A program made the position numbers and the translations under genes. A stretch of 60,871 nt of DNA, from positions 1-60,871 of the forward strand of contig JAHJOO010000054.1 of assembly GCA_018820275.1 (NCBI GenBank), written 5' to 3'. The DNA is from Alphaproteobacteria bacterium (GTDB lineage Bacteria > Pseudomonadota > Alphaproteobacteria > Caulobacterales > Caulobacteraceae). The notes under the pieces are model-generated. The model was not told the DNA's origin. It did not search any database and worked only from the letters and a program-made list of their open reading frames with translations. Numbering within the stretch: position 1 is the stretch's first letter; each line of letters opens with the position of its first letter. Shown here one piece after another: positions 35,765 through 48,869 of the stretch.

Positions 35765-37303
35765 ATGACCGAGACCGTCGCCGCGCCGACCGAGCGCCCG
35801 GGCTACCGCTTCTACGTGCTGGCGGTGCTGATCCTCGTCTACATGCTGAACTTCCTCGACCGGCAGATCATCGGCATCCTCGCCGCGCCGCTGAAGGAAG
35901 AGTTCGGCATGTCGGACAGCGAGTTCGGCCTGCTGGGCGGGATCGCCTTCGCCAGCGTCTATTCGACCCTGGCCATCCCCCTGGCGTGGCTGGCCGACCG
36001 CTTCAGCCGGGTCTGGATCATGACCGGGGCGCTGGCCGTCTGGTCGGGCTTCACCGCCCTGTGCGGCACGGCCACCAGCTTCAGCCAGCTGTTCCTCTAT
36101 CGCATGGGCGTGGGCGTCGGCGAGGCGGGCGGGGTGGCCCCGGCCTATTCGCTGGTGGCCGACTATTTCCCGCCGCACCAGCGGGCGCGCGCCCTGGCCG
36201 GCTTCGCCTTCGGCATCCCGCTGGGAACCGCCGCGGGCACCCTGGTGGGCGGACTGCTGGCGGCCGAGTTCGGCTGGCGCACGGCCTTCATCGTGGTCGG
36301 CGTGCTGGGGGTGGTCATCGCCCCGCTGATGCGCCTGACTGTGCGCGATCCGAAGCGCGGCGGAACGGATGTCGCCAAGGTCGCGGTCGCCACGGCGGAC
36401 GCGGGGGCGCCGGCTGACGCCGCGCCGGTTCCGGCGTCGGACCCGGCGTCGGGCTCCGGCGCGCTCGGTCGCAAGGTGGCGCTGGGCATGCTGGGTCTGG
36501 GCGTCGGCCTCATCGTCCTGGCCGCCCTGAACCATTTCGCGGGGCTGGAGATCGGCAGCGCGGGGGTGCTGGGCTTCGCCGGCCTGCTGGCGCTGGTCAT
36601 CGGCGTGTCGGTGATGATCGCCCAGGTGACCGCCTCGGTGGTGGTGCGCAAGAAGAGCTTCTGGCTGCTGGCCCTCGGCGCGGCCTCGTCGTCGGTGTGC
36701 GGCTATGGCGTGGCCGGCTGGCTGCCGCTGTTCTTCATGCGCAGCTTCGACCTGACCCTGCGCCAAGTCAGCTGGTACTACGCCGGCATCGCCCTGATCG
36801 GCGGCATCGCCGGCATCTGGCTGGGCGGCATGATCGCCGACAGGCTGGGCAAGCGCGGCAAGGGTGCCTATCCGCTGGTCCCCGCCATCGCCTTCCTGAT
36901 CTCGGCGCCGTGCTTCATCCTGGCCATGAACTCCGACTGGCTGATCGGCCAGATCATCCCGGGCGGCGGGACGCAGGTTCAGGCCCTGACGGTGGCCTTC
37001 CTGATCTTCCTGATCCCGACGGGGCTGAACCTGGCCTGGCTGGGGCCGATCACGGCCTCGGTCCAGCATCTGGTCGCCGCGCCGATGCGGTCGACGGCTT
37101 CGGCCCTGTTCCTGCTGATCAACAACCTGCTCGGCATCGCCGTGGGCTTCTACTATTTCGGCGCGGTGTCGGACCTGCTGGAGCCGCGCTTCGGCGAGGA
37201 GAGCCTGCGCTGGGCCATCTACACCGGCATGGGTTTCTACCTGCTGGCCGCCGTGCTGCTGATCGGCGCCTCGCGCACGCTGAAGCGCGACTGGGTGGAT
37301 TGA
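35765..37303 (+). CDS. MFS transporter, spinster-like
   Basis: A 512-residue major facilitator with 12 predicted spans. The MFS motif appears as LAWLADRFSRVWIM after span 2, NFLDRQIIGILAAPLKEEFG is typical of the spinster-like/sugar-phosphate group, and GVGVGEAGGVAPAYSLVADY is its span-4 motif. The central loop (about 195-235) is long and Ala/Pro-rich, followed by two additional hydrophobic segments before the second half, so 14 spans are possible. It follows the TonB receptor, with which it may form an outer-plus-inner membrane uptake route. Substrate unknown. Confidence 0.9.
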   Translation: MTETVAAPTERPGYRFYVLAVLILVYMLNFLDRQIIGILAAPLKEEFGMSDSEFGLLGGIAFASVYSTLAIPLAWLADRFSRVWIMTGALAVWSGFTALCGTATSFSQLFLYRMGVGVGEAGGVAPAYSLVADYFPPHQRARALAGFAFGIPLGTAAGTLVGGLLAAEFGWRTAFIVVGVLGVVIAPLMRLTVRDPKRGGTDVAKVAVATADAGAPADAAPVPASDPASGSGALGRKVALGMLGLGVGLIVLAALNHFAGLEIGSAGVLGFAGLLALVIGVSVMIAQVTASVVVRKKSFWLLALGAASSSVCGYGVAGWLPLFFMRSFDLTLRQVSWYYAGIALIGGIAGIWLGGMIADRLGKRGKGAYPLVPAIAFLISAPCFILAMNSDWLIGQIIPGGGTQVQALTVAFLIFLIPTGLNLAWLGPITASVQHLVAAPMRSTASALFLLINNLLGIAVGFYYFGAVSDLLEPRFGEESLRWAIYTGMGFYLLAAVLLIGASRTLKRDWVD

Positions 37304-37330
37304 GGACCGTCTTCAAGGCCGGTTGGTTCT

Positions 37331-37490
37331 TCACGAAGGTCACGAAGAAGGAAAGCCACGAAGGACACGAAGGGACGTGTGACCCGCGCCGCGCGCAGCG
37401 CCTTTCTGACCCTAAGGCATGTAACGCCTGCGGCGGCTCGCGCTCGGTCCCTTTGTGTCCTTCGTGACCCCTTGGTGCCCTTTGTGATGA
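37331..37490. repeat. Inverted repeat with CACGAAGG-type tandem arms (element B)
   Basis: The left arm (37331-37375) contains TCACGAAGG, TCACGAAGAAGG, CCACGAAGG and ACACGAAGGGAC. The right arm (37447-37490) is GTCCCTTTGTGTCC, TTCGTGACCC, CTTGGTGCCC, TTTGTGATG, whose complement matches the left arm over about 47 bases with a four-base gap and few mismatches. The spacer is about 70 bases. It fills most of the 37304-37591 gap between the MFS gene and sucC. Words are close to the CACAACGG words of element A. Confidence 0.65.
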
Positions 37491-37591
37491 ACCAGCGGTC
37501 TTGCGGCCACGCGGGACGTCCCATGCGGTTGCGCCGCTCTCGACCCGCCGCCTATAAGCGCCCCGACTTCCTCCCCCGAACGGCGGCTTCC

Positions 37592-38788
<1,197 letters not shown>

Positions 38789-38848
38789 CGCCGCCTTTTC
38801 GCCGTGAGGGCGGGATTTGATCGCGCGATCCGCATGGAGCCCGCCCGC

Positions 38849-39406
38849 ATGAAGACCGCCTTCGCCCTCGCCACCCTGCTGCTGGCCACGCCGGCGGCGG
38901 CCGATCCCTATGACGACTTCCTGGAGCTGTGCGTGGGCCCCGCGGGCGACGTGGCGGCGGCGCAGACGAAGGCGCGGGCGGCCGGATTCGGGGACGCCCC
39001 GGCCGAGGTGGCCCAGACCTTCCGCCTGCCCGACTTTCCGGACGCCGTCCCCCTGACGCGGGGCGAGGGCGCGGCGCGGGAGATCTTCATCGCCGGCACG
39101 GCGCCGCGCGCGGATTTCGGGGACATGACCGGCACCACCTGCATCGTCGTCGCCCCCGGACTGGACGCGGGGTCCGCCGAGTCGCGGCTTGAGGCGAAGC
39201 TGGGCTTTCCAGCCTTCACCGACGGCGCCGCGGGCGCGCCCATGTGGTATCTGACGGGCGGGCCGGACGTCTGGCGCTCCGAGCCCCAGCTGGTCGGGTC
39301 GTCCGACGCCCGGATCGCGGCGGTCGCCGCCGAACGCCCGGTCTCCATCTTCGCCGTCCTGCCGATGGGTCAGGGCGCGGGCCTGATGTACGGAACCCTG
39401 AAATGA
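38849..39406 (+). CDS. Small exported protein, first of three related ones
   Basis: A 185-residue protein with a clean signal peptide ([18 protein letters not shown], then DPY). The mature start [20 protein letters not shown], followed by RAAGF, has one Cys, and a second Cys lies in [10 protein letters not shown]; they may form a disulfide. The same layout (F-x2-[LV]-C ... A-x2-G-[FW] ... C-[IVA]-V) recurs in the next two genes, so the three are paralogues despite low identity. Family unknown. It starts 60 bases after sucC, and its stop overlaps the next start by ATGA. Confidence 0.8.
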   Translation: MKTAFALATLLLATPAAADPYDDFLELCVGPAGDVAAAQTKARAAGFGDAPAEVAQTFRLPDFPDAVPLTRGEGAAREIFIAGTAPRADFGDMTGTTCIVVAPGLDAGSAESRLEAKLGFPAFTDGAAGAPMWYLTGGPDVWRSEPQLVGSSDARIAAVAAERPVSIFAVLPMGQGAGLMYGTLK

Positions 39407-40020
39407 AAAGCCTGATCGCCGCCGCCCTGGTCCTGATCGCCACGCCCGCCGTCGCCCAGCAGGCGTCGCCCGTGGTCATCCCCATCCCGGCCCCGGACGA
39501 GGCCGGGACCGCCCGCTACGTCGCCGACTTCACCCGGCTGTGCCTGGACACGGGCGGGGAGCGCGAGGCGGTCCGCGCCGCCGCGGTGGCGGCGGGCTGG
39601 ACCCCCGGCACGCCCCCGGGGTCGTCGCCCAACGCCACGGACATGGCCGTTTGGGACGCGCCGGACGGGGGCGCCCAGCTGATGACCTCGGCCTCGCCGC
39701 AGGGCGACATGGACGACGGCCTGACCGTGCGCACCTGCGTCCTGCAGCCGGCCCCGGGCTCCGCGCCGTCGCGCGCGGACCTGACCCCGCCGATCCAGGC
39801 CGCGGTCGGCCATGCGCCCCGCGTCACGGCGCAGGGGCCGGTCTGGGTGGTGTCAGGGACGCGGACGGATGGCTTCGCCGACGAAAGCGCGATCTTCGCG
39901 GCGGCGGGCTCGGCCGAGGAGGGCTTCAAGCTGGCCCTCCAGCGTCCGCTCCTGCTGGTCAACCTGGTCGGCGGCCGCGAGCAGGCCGCCGCGGTCCTGT
40001 TGCGCCTTTCGGTCGAATAG
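39403..40020 (+). CDS. Small exported protein, second of three related ones
   Basis: A 205-residue protein with a signal peptide ([18 protein letters not shown], then QQA). A short proline-rich linker precedes DFTRLCLDTGGEREAVRAAA and VAAGW; the second Cys lies in VRTCVLQPAPG. GPVWVVSGT corresponds to APMWYLTGG in the first copy. The ATG overlaps the preceding stop by four bases (ATGA at 39403-39406), so these two are translated together. Probably periplasmic. No function known. Confidence 0.8.
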   Translation: MKSLIAAALVLIATPAVAQQASPVVIPIPAPDEAGTARYVADFTRLCLDTGGEREAVRAAAVAAGWTPGTPPGSSPNATDMAVWDAPDGGAQLMTSASPQGDMDDGLTVRTCVLQPAPGSAPSRADLTPPIQAAVGHAPRVTAQGPVWVVSGTRTDGFADESAIFAAAGSAEEGFKLALQRPLLLVNLVGGREQAAAVLLRLSVE

Positions 40021-40112
40021 CCGCACGGCTCCGCTTTGCGCCGGGCCTGTGGACGGTTAGGATGGCGGCAGACCGGGGGGACCGGTTCGCAAACTTCATC
40101 GAGGCTGTTCCA

Positions 40113-40724
40113 ATGTTCTCTCTCCGCTCGCCCCTGCAGACGGGCGTTCTGACCGCCTGCGCCGCCGCCGCCCTGGCCTTCGCCGCCCCGGCCGCCGCCC
40201 AGGATCCCGTGTTCGAAGCCTTCCAGTCGGTGTGCATCGCCGGCGACGGCGCCGCCGCCAAGGCCGCCGCCGCGGTCGAGGCCGACGGCGGCTGGACGGA
40301 GCTGGATCCGGCCATGTTCGGCGCCGACGCGCCGTTCGACAATCTGAAGGCCTGGATGAAGCCGGAAGGGGCCGGCTTCCAGCTGGTCATGACCGGCGAC
40401 ATGACCGAGCCGATGCCGGGCATGGGCGCCATGGCCATGAACATGGGCGTCTGCGCCGTCGGCGGCCAGCCGGCCGACGTCGCCGCCATCGAGGGCGCGA
40501 TCCAGGGCTGGACGGGCTCCTCCGCCCCGGTGGCCGACATGAACACCCCCGAATACCGCGGCTACGTCGTCTCCATGCAGGACGGCCGCCCGGTGCCGGT
40601 CGATGCGAACATCTCCCAGGAGGGCCTGGGCGCCCGCATGATGACCGGCGAGCTGCGCATGATCATGGTCGGCGAGCAGGGCGGCGTGACCATGGTCATG
40701 TACATGGACCCGAAGATGCAGTGA
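40113..40724 (+). CDS. Small exported protein, third of three related ones
   Basis: A 203-residue protein with a signal peptide (about 1-29, ending AAPAAAQ). The mature N-terminus VFEAFQSVCIAGDGAAAKAA, then EADGGW, repeats the layout of the two upstream proteins, with the second Cys in NMGVCAVGG. It is distinctly Met-rich (EPMPGMGAMAMNMG and MITG/MIMV segments near the end), which the others are not; Met-rich exported proteins sometimes bind copper, but that is inference. A 92-base gap separates it from copy two, and a hairpin terminator follows. Confidence 0.78.
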   Translation: MFSLRSPLQTGVLTACAAAALAFAAPAAAQDPVFEAFQSVCIAGDGAAAKAAAAVEADGGWTELDPAMFGADAPFDNLKAWMKPEGAGFQLVMTGDMTEPMPGMGAMAMNMGVCAVGGQPADVAAIEGAIQGWTGSSAPVADMNTPEYRGYVVSMQDGRPVPVDANISQEGLGARMMTGELRMIMVGEQGGVTMVMYMDPKMQ

Positions 40725-40763
40725 CCGACGGGCGCTGCGCGCGCCTGACGAGCGGAAGACCCG

Positions 40764-40796
40764 GGGGCGGGCGCGGCGACGCGTCCGCCCCTTCTT
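40764..40796 (+). terminator. Stem-loop terminator between the exported trio and sucD
   Basis: GGGGCGGGCGCG (40764-40775) pairs with CGCGTCCGCCCC (40780-40791), one G-U pair, around a GCGA tetraloop, followed by TTCTT. The stem is strong and the T run short. It would stop transcripts coming from sucC through the trio, implying a separate promoter for sucD. Confidence 0.65.
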
Positions 40797-40895
40797 CGTC
40801 CGGGGCAGGGGTGGCGTCGCGCCCCGGGATCGCCTAATCACCCGCCCGGCGACGCCGGTCGCCGACCTCCCCGCGGCGCGATCCGAAGGCCCAGA

Positions 40896-41783
40896 ATGTC
40901 CATCCTCGTCGACAAGAACACCAAGGTCATCACCCAGGGCATCACGGGCGCCCAGGGCACGTTCCACACCGAACAGGCCATCGCCTACGGCACCCGGGTC
41001 GTCGGCGGCGTGACGCCCGGCAAGGGCGGCATGACGGTGCTGGACACCGTGCCGGTGTTCGACACCGTCCGCGAAGCCGTGGACAAGACCGGTGCCAACG
41101 CCTCGGCCATCTATGTGCCGCCGCCCTTCGCCGCCGCGGCGATCCTGGAAGCAATCGAGGCCGAGGTGCCGCTGATCGTCTGCATCACCGAGGGCATCCC
41201 GGTGCTGGACATGGTCAAGGTCAAGGCCCGTCTGGCGACCTCGTCCTCGCGCCTGATCGGCCCCAACTGCCCGGGCGTGCTGACGCCGGGCGAGTGCAAG
41301 ATCGGCATCATGCCGGGCTCGATCTTCAAGAAGGGCTCGGTGGGCGTGGTCTCGCGCTCGGGCACCCTGACCTATGAGGCGGTGTTCCAGACCTCCAACG
41401 CCGGCCTCGGCCAGACCACGGCCGTCGGCATCGGCGGCGACCCGGTCAAGGGCACCGAGTTCATCGACGTGCTGGAGATGTTCCTCGCTGACCCGGCGAC
41501 CGAGTCCATCATCATGATCGGCGAGATCGGCGGCGCGGCCGAGGAAGAAGCCGCCCAGTTCCTGATCGACGAGGCCAAAAAGGGCCGCAGGAAGCCGATG
41601 GCCGGCTTCATCGCGGGCCGCACGGCCCCTCCCGGCCGCACCATGGGCCACGCCGGGGCCATCGTCTCGGGCGGCAAGGGCGGCGCCGACGACAAGATCG
41701 CGGCCATGGAGGCGGCGGGCATCCGCGTTTCGCCGTCCCCGGCGGCCCTGGGCGAGACCCTGCTGGCCGCGCTGAAGGGCTGA
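40896..41783 (+). CDS. sucD: Succinyl-CoA synthetase alpha subunit
   Basis: SucD carries the phosphohistidine of succinyl-CoA synthetase. The 295-residue protein has the CoA-binding [17 protein letters not shown], the [19 protein letters not shown] segment and the catalytic His252 in [14 protein letters not shown]. Length is standard. It is separated from sucC by about 2.1 kb of other genes and a terminator. A weaker hairpin follows before sucA. Confidence 0.97.
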   Translation: MSILVDKNTKVITQGITGAQGTFHTEQAIAYGTRVVGGVTPGKGGMTVLDTVPVFDTVREAVDKTGANASAIYVPPPFAAAAILEAIEAEVPLIVCITEGIPVLDMVKVKARLATSSSRLIGPNCPGVLTPGECKIGIMPGSIFKKGSVGVVSRSGTLTYEAVFQTSNAGLGQTTAVGIGGDPVKGTEFIDVLEMFLADPATESIIMIGEIGGAAEEEAAQFLIDEAKKGRRKPMAGFIAGRTAPPGRTMGHAGAIVSGGKGGADDKIAAMEAAGIRVSPSPAALGETLLAALKG

Positions 41784-41792
41784 GGCGCCGGC

Positions 41793-41815
41793 AAGCGCGA
41801 TTTTTCCGCGCTTTT
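41793..41815 (+). terminator. Weak hairpin terminator after sucD
   Basis: AAGCGCG (41793-41799) pairs with CGCGCTT (41807-41813) around ATTTTTC, ending in TTTT. The stem is only seven pairs, so read-through into sucA is likely. Confidence 0.5.
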
Positions 41816-41915
41816 CGCCAAGCTTCGGTCATGACCCGTCAGCAAACACGGCCTATATGAAGTCCGGCCCCGCCGCGGACGTGCGCGCGCGGGCTCATGG
41901 GACGATGAAGAGACG

Positions 41916-44912
<2,997 letters not shown>

Positions 44913-44945
44913 GCTGAACAGACACCTCCCCCGAAAGACCCGATC

Positions 44946-46157
44946 ATGGCCGACATCCTGACCCCCGCCCTCGGTGAAAGCGTCACCGAGGCCACCATCG
45001 CCAAGTGGTCCAAGGCCGCGGGCGAGGCCGTGACCAAGGACGAGGTTCTGGTCGAGCTGGAGACCGACAAGGTCTCGCTGGAGGTCGTGGCGCCCGCCGA
45101 CGGCGTCCTGTCGGAGATCAAGGCCGAGGCCGGCGCCACCGTCGTTCCGGGCACGGTGCTGGGCGTCGTGACCGAGGGGGCCGCCGCGGCCAAGCCGGCC
45201 GAGGCCCCCAAGGCCGAACCGAAGGCCGAACCCGCGCCCGCCGCCGCCCCGGCCGACTCCGGCTCGGCCCAGGTGAAGTCCGGCGAGGCGCCGCACCTGT
45301 CGCCCGCGGTCCAGCGGGTCGTCTCCGAGACCGGCGTCGATCCGCAGTCGATCGTCCCGACCGGGCCCAAGGGCAATGTCACCAAGGCCGACGCCCTGGC
45401 CGCCGCCGCGGCCCCGAAGGCTCCGGCCGCCGCCCCGGCCGCCCCGCGCGCCGATCAGCCGCGCGAGGAGCGGGTCAAGATGACCCGCCTGCGCCAGACC
45501 ATCGCGCGCCGGCTGAAGGAGTCGCAGAACTCGGCCGCCCAGCTGACCACCTTCAACGAGGTGGACATGTCGGCCGTCATGGACATCCGCACGAAGTACA
45601 AGGACGCCTTCGAAAAGCGCCACGGCATCAAGCTGGGCTTCATGTCCTTCTTCGTGAAGGCCGTGGTCGAGGCGCTGAAGGAGATCCCGGCGGTCAACGC
45701 CGAGATCGACGGCACCGACATCATCTACAAGAACCACTACGCCATCGGCGTGGCGGTCGGCACCGACAAGGGGCTGGTCGTGCCGGTGCTGCGCGACGCC
45801 GACGTCCTGTCGCTGGCGGGCATCGAGAAGGGCATCGCCGACCTGGGCAAGGCCGCCCGCGACGGCGACCTGACGCTGGACCAGCTGCAGGGCGGCACCT
45901 TCACCATCACCAACGGCGGCATCTACGGCTCGCTCATGTCGACGCCGATCCTGAACATGCCGCAGTCCGGCATCCTGGGCATGCACAACATCGTCCAGCG
46001 CCCGGTGGCCATTGGCGGCCAGGTGGTGATCCGGCCGATGATGTACCTCGCCCTCAGCTACGACCACCGCATCGTCGACGGCAAGGAAGCCGTGACCTTC
46101 CTTGTGCGGATCAAGGAGCACCTCGAGGACCCGCAGCGGTTCCTGCTGGACCTGTGA
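44946..46157 (+). CDS. odhB: Dihydrolipoyl succinyltransferase (E2 of 2-oxoglutarate dehydrogenase)
   Basis: The 403-residue E2 core enzyme has one lipoyl domain (1-75) with the lipoylated Lys42 in [11 protein letters not shown], an Ala/Pro/Glu linker, the E3-binding domain at about 116-150 ([16 protein letters not shown]), a second linker, and the catalytic domain with His374 in [13 protein letters not shown]. The single lipoyl domain and the [19 protein letters not shown] motif mark it as the succinyl rather than acetyl enzyme. It directly follows sucA. No lpdA follows in the window. Confidence 0.97.
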   Translation: MADILTPALGESVTEATIAKWSKAAGEAVTKDEVLVELETDKVSLEVVAPADGVLSEIKAEAGATVVPGTVLGVVTEGAAAAKPAEAPKAEPKAEPAPAAAPADSGSAQVKSGEAPHLSPAVQRVVSETGVDPQSIVPTGPKGNVTKADALAAAAAPKAPAAAPAAPRADQPREERVKMTRLRQTIARRLKESQNSAAQLTTFNEVDMSAVMDIRTKYKDAFEKRHGIKLGFMSFFVKAVVEALKEIPAVNAEIDGTDIIYKNHYAIGVAVGTDKGLVVPVLRDADVLSLAGIEKGIADLGKAARDGDLTLDQLQGGTFTITNGGIYGSLMSTPILNMPQSGILGMHNIVQRPVAIGGQVVIRPMMYLALSYDHRIVDGKEAVTFLVRIKEHLEDPQRFLLDL

Positions 46158-46171
46158 TCTGAGGGTGGGCG

Positions 46172-46594
46172 ATGGCTCTGACCGAAGTCGCCCGCTTTCA
46201 GGACCTCGTCGAGGGCGATCTCGCGCTGGCCTTCCTGCGCGCCCACGGGATCGAGGCCGAACTGGCCGGCCGGGGGCACGCCTCGATCGATCCGGTGATG
46301 CAGCGGGCGCTGGGCGTGCGGATAATGGCGCCGGAGGCCCAGCGTGAGGAGGCGCTGGCGCTTCTGGCCCGCGCGCGCGCCGGCGAGTTCGCCACGGACG
46401 AGGGCGACGATCTGGCCTCGCGCGATGCGCCGGCCCATGCAGCGGGCGGACTCATCGCCCTCGCCACAGCTGCCACGGGCAGCTTTTCCGGGACAAGTCT
46501 GCCGCGCCGGTTGAAGCCGGTGCACTGGATCGGCTTCGTGATGGTGGCGGCGCTGGCCCTTACCTGGCTGCTGCCGTACCTGCCGTGGAGCTGA
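46172..46594 (+). CDS. DUF2007-family protein with C-terminal membrane anchor
   Basis: A 140-residue protein. Residues 1-70 (LTEVARFQDLVEGDLALAF, LRAHGIEAEL, LGVRIMAPEAQREEALALL) match the DUF2007 ('putative signal transducing') fold, a small ferredoxin-like domain. A Gly/Ala/Ser linker follows, and residues about 115-137 are a single membrane span. It is 14 bases after odhB on the same strand, so probably read through from the TCA operon. Its last 35 bases overlap the convergent CoA-transferase gene. Function unknown. Confidence 0.78.
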   Translation: MALTEVARFQDLVEGDLALAFLRAHGIEAELAGRGHASIDPVMQRALGVRIMAPEAQREEALALLARARAGEFATDEGDDLASRDAPAHAAGGLIALATAATGSFSGTSLPRRLKPVHWIGFVMVAALALTWLLPYLPWS

Positions 46595-47765
46595 GCGCCC
46601 CCAAAACCTCGTCCGTGTCCGCGCCCAGCGCCGGGGGCGGGCGGTCGTAGCGGACGGGGGTCTTCGACAGGCGGATGGGGCTGGCCACGGTGCGCACGGG
46701 CGCGGACAGGTCGGGGCGCGTCTGTTCGACCTCCAGCCCGCGGTGCAGCGCCTGCGGCTCCGCGAAGACCTGATCGACCGTGTTGACCGGCCCGCAGGGC
46801 ACGCCGGCGGCCTCCAGCAGGGCCATCAGGGCCTTCATGTTGTGCCCGGCGGTCAGGGCCGACAGCTCGGCGGTCAGGGTCGCGCGGTTCTCGATGCGCA
46901 CCGCATTGGTGACGAAGCGCGGATCCGATCCCATGCCCGGCGCACCCAGCGCCGCGCACAGGGCCCGAAACTGGCCGTCATTGCCGACCGCGATCACGAC
47001 CATTCCGTCCGTGCACGGAAAAGGCTGATAGGGAGCCAGGTTCGGATGGGCATTGCCCATGCGCGTCGGGGCCTTGCCCGAGACGAACCAGTTGGTCGCC
47101 TGATTGGCCAGCATGGCCGCCTGCACGTCGAACAGGGCCACGTCCACGTGCTGCCCCTCGCCCGTCGCCCGGGCGTGCATCAGGGCCGCGAGGATGGCGT
47201 TCGACGCGTACAGGCCGGTGAACAGATCGACCACCGCCACGCCCACCTTCATCGGCTCGGCCCCCGGCGCCCCGTCCGGCTGGCCGGTGATCGACATCAG
47301 CCCGCCCATGGCCTGGATCATGTAGTCGTAACCGGCGCGGTGCGCGTCCGGCCCGTCCTGGCCGAAGCCGGTGATGGAGCAGTAGACCAGCCGCGGGTTG
47401 ACCTTCTCCAGCGACGCCCAGTCCAGCCCGTACTTCTTCAGTCCGCCGGTCTTGAAGTTCTCGACCACCACGTCGCAGGTCGCGGCCAGTTTCCGCACCT
47501 GTTCCGCGCCCTCGGGGCTGGCGATGTCCAGCTCGACCGACTTCTTGCCGCGGTTGGCGCACAGGAAATAGGCGGCGTCGCCGCGCGAGCCGTCCGTCTT
47601 CGTCGTGAATGGCGGGCCCCACAGCCGGGTGTCGTCGCCCGCGCCCGGCCGCTCGATCTTGATCACCTCGGCGCCCAGGTCGGCCAGCGTCTGCGTCGCC
47701 CACGGCCCGGCCAGCACGCGGGACAGGTCGAGGACGCGAACGCCGTGGAGGGGGCCGTGGGTCAT
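46560..47765 (-). CDS. CaiB/BaiF-family (class III) CoA transferase
   Basis: A 401-residue family III CoA transferase, which moves CoA between carboxylic acids via an aspartyl-CoA intermediate. The motifs LSRVLAGPWATQTLADLGAE, NRGKKSVELDI, VENFKTGGLKKYG and YCSITGFGQDGPDAHRAGYD (ending with the catalytic Asp) are complete. The length is typical for the formyl-/succinyl-CoA transferase group. Substrates cannot be told. It overlaps the DUF2007 gene tail by 35 bases at the 3' end and is divergent from the membrane-protein gene at 47891. Confidence 0.92.
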   Translation of the reverse strand: MTHGPLHGVRVLDLSRVLAGPWATQTLADLGAEVIKIERPGAGDDTRLWGPPFTTKTDGSRGDAAYFLCANRGKKSVELDIASPEGAEQVRKLAATCDVVVENFKTGGLKKYGLDWASLEKVNPRLVYCSITGFGQDGPDAHRAGYDYMIQAMGGLMSITGQPDGAPGAEPMKVGVAVVDLFTGLYASNAILAALMHARATGEGQHVDVALFDVQAAMLANQATNWFVSGKAPTRMGNAHPNLAPYQPFPCTDGMVVIAVGNDGQFRALCAALGAPGMGSDPRFVTNAVRIENRATLTAELSALTAGHNMKALMALLEAAGVPCGPVNTVDQVFAEPQALHRGLEVEQTRPDLSAPVRTVASPIRLSKTPVRYDRPPPALGADTDEVLGALSSTAGTAAAR

Positions 47766-47833
47766 GTCCGTTCCTAGCCCGTCCGCGCCGGAGGGTGAAG
47801 GATCGCCTCGCCGGTGCCGTCTTCAGGAAAAGC

Positions 47834-47850
47834 ACTTTACATCGCAAAGT
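47834..47850. promoter_or_regulatory. Candidate operator palindrome ACTTT-N7-AAAGT
   Basis: ACTTTACATCGCAAAGT is an inverted repeat with perfect five-base arms and an AT-rich flank, 41 bases before the ATG of the membrane-protein/regulator operon and 69 bases before the divergent CoA transferase start. Winged-helix regulators of the kind encoded at 48520 often sit behind a membrane-protein gene and control their own promoter. The link is inference. Confidence 0.45.
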
Positions 47851-47890
47851 TTGTCGGTAAGGTCCGGGAATGCATTTGGAGCCCGCAGAC

Positions 47891-48517
47891 ATGACCCAGG
47901 ACGACATCCGGTCCATGAAGGACGAGATCGCCTACATCAAATCCCTCGCCGAGGAGGGCCGGCGCACCCCGATCATCGGGGGAAGCATTCTCATCGCGGC
48001 GGGCCTGATCTTCGGCCTCGCCTCCGTGATTCACTGGCTGATCGAGATCGAGGTGCTGGCCCTCTCGCCGGTCGCCTATGGGGTCGTCTGGGTGGGCGCC
48101 ATGGCCACCTTCTTCGCCTGCCTGTTCGTGCTGATCGGCCGCAGCAAGGGTCGCCCGGGGGCGGCGTCGCTGGTCAATCAGGCCGTCGGCGCGGCGTGGA
48201 TGGGCGTGGGCCTGCTGATCTTCGTGATGTCGCTGTCGATCGCCGTCATCTCCTGGCGGGTGCAGAACCCGATCCTGACCTTCATCTTCCCGTCGATGAT
48301 CTTCGCCGCCTACGGGTCGGGCTGGGCCGTGTCGGCGACCATGTCGAAGGCGCGCTGGCAGTGGTGGCTGGCCATCGGCGCCTGGGCCGCCGCGCCGGCC
48401 ATCGCCGCCCTGACCGGCACCGTCTGGATCTGGTTGGCCTATGCCGGCGGGCTGTTCGCCTTCGCCCTGGTCCCCGGCGTCCTGCTGGTGCGCCAGGAGC
48501 CGGCGGAGACCGTCTGA
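47891..48517 (+). CDS. Multi-pass membrane protein paired with a winged-helix regulator
   Basis: A 208-residue protein with a short cytosolic N-terminus (MTQDDIRSMKDEIAYIKSLA, a possible helix) and about six membrane spans (28-50, 57-78, 100-122, 131-150, 155-172, 177-197). I do not recognise a family name. The ATG at 47891 has TTGGAG nine bases upstream; an ATG at 47870 would add seven residues. The following regulator gene starts two bases after its stop, so the two are an operon. In similar pairs the membrane protein often acts in membrane stress or transport, but that is not shown here. Confidence 0.78.
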   Translation: MTQDDIRSMKDEIAYIKSLAEEGRRTPIIGGSILIAAGLIFGLASVIHWLIEIEVLALSPVAYGVVWVGAMATFFACLFVLIGRSKGRPGAASLVNQAVGAAWMGVGLLIFVMSLSIAVISWRVQNPILTFIFPSMIFAAYGSGWAVSATMSKARWQWWLAIGAWAAAPAIAALTGTVWIWLAYAGGLFAFALVPGVLLVRQEPAETV

Positions 48518-48519
48518 GC

Positions 48520-48837
48520 ATGGCCGACGATTTCGACATCAGCCGCATCGACGAGGTCATCCACGGCCGCGTCCGTCTGGGGATCATGGCCTATCTGTCC
48601 GGGGCCGGCTCCGCCGACTTCGGCGAGCTGAAGACCCGGCTGCAGACCACGGACGGCAATCTGTCGGTCCACCTGCGCAAGCTGGAGGAGGCGGGCTACG
48701 TCGAGGTCAGCAAGCGCTTCGTCGGCCGCAAGCCCCTGACCGAGGCCCGGCTGACCGAGGACGGGCGGCGGGCCTTCGTGAAGTATCTCGACGCGGTCGG
48801 CGCCCTTCACGCGGCGGCCCAGCCCAGGACCGACTGA
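48520..48837 (+). CDS. Winged-helix transcriptional regulator (MarR/PadR-like single domain)
   Basis: A 105-residue DNA-binding protein consisting of one winged helix: ISRIDEVIHGRVRLGIMAYL, DFGELKTRLQTTDGNLSVHL, RKLEEAGYVEVSKRFVGRKP. The pattern is that of the small 'transcriptional regulator' group with a winged-helix DNA-binding domain (often placed next to ArsR/MarR families), lacking a ligand domain. It begins two bases after the membrane-protein gene and probably regulates that operon through the palindrome at 47834. Confidence 0.86.
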   Translation: MADDFDISRIDEVIHGRVRLGIMAYLSGAGSADFGELKTRLQTTDGNLSVHLRKLEEAGYVEVSKRFVGRKPLTEARLTEDGRRAFVKYLDAVGALHAAAQPRTD

Positions 48838-48869
48838 CATCCGGCCCGGATCGTGAGAAGGGAAGGGGC

